DNA of 64,000 nt from 2-12-FULL-60-19 sp041483675. Lineage in GTDB: Bacteria; Desulfobacterota; Binatia; UBA9968. Both the position numbers and the translations under genes were made by a program. Positions within the stretch are counted from its first letter, which is position 1; every line of letters begins with the position of its first letter. The DNA is taken from contig JBGPGE010000001.1 in the NCBI GenBank assembly GCA_041483675.1, forward strand, positions 1 through 64,000. The letters are read 5' to 3'. Shown here piece after piece: positions 61,086 through 64,000 of this stretch. The notes below the pieces were generated by a model. It ran no database searches, was not told where the DNA came from, and was given only the letters and a program-made list of their open reading frames with translations.

Positions 61086-62092
61086 ACGTAGGGAACCTCC
61101 TCTTCTAATCCGGATTGCAAGGACCGGTCGCACGCCGCGCAAACGCTGATCGCGTCGAACATCTCCTGCGTGTGGCCGCCGAGATCGGCATCGGACAAAA
61201 TCGCGTCGACGAACGGGCCGATCCCCACGCCCTTGCCCGCGGGGAGCGCGCCGAGGTCAATCGGTTTAGCCGCCGTCGCCGGATCTCTCGTCGAGTGCCA
61301 GCGCGCGCCCGCATCGTCGGTGACGAGCGTCGCCTCGGTGCCGAACAGGCGCAAGACGTGCTGGTGGCGATGGACGCAGCCGAAGTTCGCGGTGACGCGG
61401 GCGAGCAGTCCCGACGGGCAGCGCAACTCAGCGGCAACGTAATCGAGATAGCGAAACGGCGTGTTCTCGGAGCAGATGCGGTTGCCCGCGGCATGGACCG
61501 ACTGCGGCCGCTCGCCGGTGAGCCACAACAGCAGGTCCACGAGATGGACGCCGCCTCCCGCCATGACGGAATAGTTTTCCACCCGGCTGCGCCATCCTTC
61601 CATGATCTTGCCGAGCCGTCCGTAAAGATAGTCGCCGTCGAAGGCATAGAGCTTGCCGAAGCGGCCAGCGTCGATAGTCTCTTTGATCCAGCCGTAGAGC
61701 GGCGCCTGGCGCAGCACCATGTTGGAGGAGAGCTTCAACCGCCCTCCGTGTCTCAGCCAGGCGCGTTTGATCGCGAGCAGCTCGTCCACCGTGCGGCAGA
61801 GCGGCTTTTCGACGAAGACGTGCTTGCCCGCTTCGAGCGCGGCGATCGCCTGGCCGAAGTGTGCGTCGTCGTAGGAGGCGATCGAGATCGCCTGCACTTC
61901 GGGATCTTCGAGAATCTGTTCGAAATGGGTGGCGGCTTTTTCCGCGCCCAGCTCGGCCGCCAGCGCGCCCGCTTTGGGCGCGTCGATGTCGTAGAGCCAT
62001 CTGAGCCGGCAGCGACCCGTCGCCCGATAGGCGCGGGCATGCTCCGCCCCGATGCCCAGACCGACTACTGCGACGCCGAGTGGAGCGCTCAT
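61082..62092 (-). CDS. Gfo/Idh/MocA-family sugar oxidoreductase
   Basis: 336 residues from the ATG at 62090-62092 (ATGA with the cytidylyltransferase stop). N-terminal Rossmann GVAVVGLGIGAEHARAY, the EKP motif in HVFVEKPLCRTVDELL, and GGGVHLVDLLLWLTG in the C-terminal domain. Oxidises or reduces a sugar ring carbon with NAD(P); often paired with DegT aminotransferases to make 3-amino sugars (WbpB/WbpE type). Confidence 0.9.
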   Translation of the reverse strand: MSAPLGVAVVGLGIGAEHARAYRATGRCRLRWLYDIDAPKAGALAAELGAEKAATHFEQILEDPEVQAISIASYDDAHFGQAIAALEAGKHVFVEKPLCRTVDELLAIKRAWLRHGGRLKLSSNMVLRQAPLYGWIKETIDAGRFGKLYAFDGDYLYGRLGKIMEGWRSRVENYSVMAGGGVHLVDLLLWLTGERPQSVHAAGNRICSENTPFRYLDYVAAELRCPSGLLARVTANFGCVHRHQHVLRLFGTEATLVTDDAGARWHSTRDPATAAKPIDLGALPAGKGVGIGPFVDAILSDADLGGHTQEMFDAISVCAACDRSLQSGLEEEVPYV

Positions 62093-62757
62093 GCGACCCG
62101 CTTGACCTCCTGCATGAGGACTTTCGGTGGAAACAACTCCTGAGAGCACAAGTGTTCCAGATGAATCAGATCCTCCAGCGTATCGACCGCGTAGCTCGTC
62201 TCGGCGAGCTTGGGCTCGGCCGACTCGATATTGACGATGTTGAAAATTTCCGGGTGGTAATAATAAATTTGCGTGGCGTGCTCTTTTTGCTGTGGCGTCA
62301 GCCGGCTCGCGTCGATCGCCGCGAAGGTGGCCGCGCGAATCAGCTCCACGCTCTGCCCTTTGGGGAAGGTCCGCGGGAAGACGTTGGTTACGAGGTCTAT
62401 ATCTTTACCGTCTTGATAGCGCATGGCGGCGCTGAGCAGCGAAGGATCGAGCAGCGGGCTGTCGGCGCAGAGACGAAAGAACCAGTCGCAGGGGTTGGCG
62501 CGGAGACAGCCCTGGAACCGCTCCACGACGTTCTCCAGCGGGCCGCGGAACACCGAGACACCGAGCTCCCGGACGTAGCAGGCCAGCGGATCGTCCGCCG
62601 CCGTCGCGCTGGTGGCGACGGTGATGCGGTCGCGCGCCACCGCCTCGGCGGCCGCGTCGATCAGGCGGGCAATAATCGCCTTGCCTTGAAACGGCGCGAG
62701 GACTTTGCCGGGAAATCGCCTGGAACCCATGCGGGCCTGAATGAATACTCGGACCAT
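62089..62757 (-). CDS. Cytidylyltransferase, first gene of the sugar operon
   Basis: 222 residues from the ATG at 62755-62757. VRVFIQARMGSRRFPGKVLAPFQGKAIIARL is the CTP_transf_3 nucleotide-binding N-terminus and WFFRLCADSPLLDPSLL the metal-binding motif. Likely a CMP-sugar synthetase for the ulosonic acid made by the NeuB-type enzyme, or an NDP-sugar synthetase starting the path. Leads a run of genes joined by ATGA/TGATG/TAATG overlaps. Upstream (62803-62829) is another short heptad-like run (GGATGAA/GGATGAG). Confidence 0.85.
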   Translation of the reverse strand: MVRVFIQARMGSRRFPGKVLAPFQGKAIIARLIDAAAEAVARDRITVATSATAADDPLACYVRELGVSVFRGPLENVVERFQGCLRANPCDWFFRLCADSPLLDPSLLSAAMRYQDGKDIDLVTNVFPRTFPKGQSVELIRAATFAAIDASRLTPQQKEHATQIYYYHPEIFNIVNIESAEPKLAETSYAVDTLEDLIHLEHLCSQELFPPKVLMQEVKRVA

Positions 62758-62846
62758 TGCCCCAACGCATGAAGCAAGATGCAGGCCACGCAAAGAACAA
62801 GGGATGAAGGATGAGGGATGAAAGGAAAAAAGTTCCGGAGAGTCGG

Positions 62847-64000
62847 TTAGGCCGCGGCCTGGGCGGACCGGCCAAGGGGAAGCCGGACGCGGAAAGTCGC
62901 CCCCCGTCCCGGCTCGCTTTCGACGCTGATTTGGCCCTCTAGAAGGTCGAGCACCCGGCGCACCGTATAGAGACCCAGACCGAGACCGCCAAAGTGGCGG
63001 CTATCGCCGTCATCAAGCTGGCGGAAGCGGTCGAAAATAATCTCCCGGCCCTGCTCCTCGATGCCGATGCCGGTGTCCTGGACGACTATCTCGACGCCCC
63101 CGTCCACGCCGAAACTTCCCAGGACGATTTTTCCCTCGCGGGTAAATTTTGCCGCGTTGTCGAGCAGGCAGGTCAACACCTGCTTGACCCGCTTGGCGTC
63201 GGAAAAGATCGTCGGCAGCGTGCCGGTGTAGTCGCGTTCCAGGACGACGGGCTTGCCGGCGATCAGGCCGGTGGCATGGAGCGCCGCCTCGTCCAGCAGG
63301 GCCGATAGCTCGAGCGGCTCGCGGCGCACCTTGAGCAGGTCGCCCTCGATCTGCGTCAAGTCGAGAATGGCATCGATCATGCTCAGCAGGTGCTCGGCGG
63401 CCTTGAGAATCTTTTGCATCCCGGTGCGAATCTCCGGAGTCGGCTCGCCGAACAGATTGTTCAACACCATGCCCGGATAGGCCATGATAATGCTGAGCGG
63501 GGTGCGCAGCTCGTGCGACATGATGTGCAAAAACTTTTCTTTGACGCGGAGCGCCTCCTGCAGCGCCTTGTTGAGCTTCTGGAGCGTCACGGCCTCTTCG
63601 GCGGATTCCCGGTAGAGCCGCGCGTTTTCCAGCGCCACCGCGACCAGGCCGACGAAGTTATTGAAGCCGCTGATCTCCTGGGGCGTCCATTGCCGCTCCC
63701 TGCGGCTGTGGACCGACAGCACGGCGATCGCCTTGCCCGCCCACTCCACCGGCAGCAAGAGATGCGAGCGGTATCCGCCGCGGCTGAAAAAATCTTTTTC
63801 CCAGGAAGGCGTCGCGCGCCCGATGTCGGCGATCACTATCGCCTCTTTCATCCGCGCCACCCAGCCGGCCAGGCTTGCGTCGGCGGGGATCGTCGTGCCG
63901 AGCAGGCCGTCGGTCCCCGCCGCGCCGGCGATTTCGAGCGCCTCCGCTTTCGGCAGGAGAATCTCCGCGGCGTCCGCGCCGAGCAGCGCCACGGCGTGAG
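62847..64000 (-). CDS. GAF-domain histidine kinase, 5' end outside window
   Basis: At least 383 residues; the frame stays open to base 64000, so the start is beyond the window. Visible order: GAF domain (LAGWVARMKEAIVIADIG...LLLPVEWAGKAIAVLSVHS), coiled linker, HisKA with FLHIMSHELRTPLSIIMAY, and a complete ATPase domain (CLLDNAAKF, DTGIGIE, GGLGLGLYTVRRV). A soluble sensor kinase related in style to the hybrid at 3147-5885. It is 89 bases upstream of the sugar operon in the same direction. Confidence 0.88.
   Translation of the reverse strand, partial: HAVALLGADAAEILLPKAEALEIAGAAGTDGLLGTTIPADASLAGWVARMKEAIVIADIGRATPSWEKDFFSRGGYRSHLLLPVEWAGKAIAVLSVHSRRERQWTPQEISGFNNFVGLVAVALENARLYRESAEEAVTLQKLNKALQEALRVKEKFLHIMSHELRTPLSIIMAYPGMVLNNLFGEPTPEIRTGMQKILKAAEHLLSMIDAILDLTQIEGDLLKVRREPLELSALLDEAALHATGLIAGKPVVLERDYTGTLPTIFSDAKRVKQVLTCLLDNAAKFTREGKIVLGSFGVDGGVEIVVQDTGIGIEEQGREIIFDRFRQLDDGDSRHFGGLGLGLYTVRRVLDLLEGQISVESEPGRGATFRVRLPLGRSAQAAA

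Noticed and set aside
62773..62788. Sigma-54-like site TGGCCT-N5-TTGCT upstream of the sugar operon
   Set aside because: Spacing fits, but transcription would begin about 5 bases before the start codon and exclude the ribosome site, so it is unlikely to be the operon promoter.

Overview
The window is 64 kb of GC-rich bacterial chromosome from a Gram-negative, flagellated organism. The outer-membrane FadL-type channel, a lipoprotein, MotAB and flagellins support this. The mix of genes and the many short dispersed repeats resemble soil or sediment lineages related to Deltaproteobacteria (Binatota or Rokubacteria type), but I cannot place it more exactly. No rRNA, tRNA, CRISPR array or complete insertion sequence was seen. 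Genes run off both ends: an M20-type amidohydrolase on the left and a histidine kinase on the right.

Layout. 1-10 kb (+): amidohydrolase, PyrR, a PrpF-like isomerase, a large hybrid histidine kinase, and a three-gene ABC importer of the iron/phosphonate type. 10.2-19.6 kb (-): two signalling operons. One encodes a REC-kinase, a CxxC protein and a lone REC protein. The other encodes a small HTH protein, a FabF-like ketosynthase, a membrane histidine kinase, an unusual kinase-like protein with degenerate REC, AAA+ and ATPase domains, and a sigma-54 activator with a GAFTNA loop. 19.7-24.6 kb: FadL-type channel, then divergent GlnRS and GluRS; gltX has a leader with three consecutive hairpins. 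24.6-29.1 kb: an accessory patch with gene fragments, a lipoprotein, a lone ATPase, orphan barstar and Imm32-like immunity genes, HicAB and a CBS protein.

29.4-62.8 kb is almost entirely on the minus strand and forms a surface-sugar and flagellum island. It holds a nucleotide-sugar dehydrogenase, motAB, two flagellin genes (one with a sigma-28 promoter, one with a sigma-54-like promoter), two fliS, fliD, a FliT-like gene, and two probable glycosyltransferase genes. Then comes a long run of mostly overlapping genes for an amino sugar of the nonulosonic acid class: two cytidylyltransferases, oxidoreductase, aminotransferase, epimerase/dehydratase, GNAT acetyltransferase, NeuB-type synthase, AsnB, N-acetyl sugar amidotransferase, three methyltransferases, a second AsnB-like protein lacking the nucleophile Cys, a DUF4910 peptidase-like protein, and an FkbH / acyl carrier protein / AAC(3)-like acyltransferase trio. 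The simplest reading is a pathway that builds, amidates, methylates and acylates an unusual sugar for flagellin or another surface glycan. The link to flagellin is inferred from proximity.

A second theme is repeat invasion. Degenerate 7-bp tandem repeats of several sequence classes lie in gaps between genes and inside coding sequences (a kinase ATPase domain, a methyltransferase, the NeuB C-terminus). Paired palindromes, a TGAGC..AGTCGAAGGG element and CCCTCTCCC hairpins are also dispersed. One heptad array fills a whole intercistronic gap and reads as a ladder of Shine-Dalgarno-like motifs.
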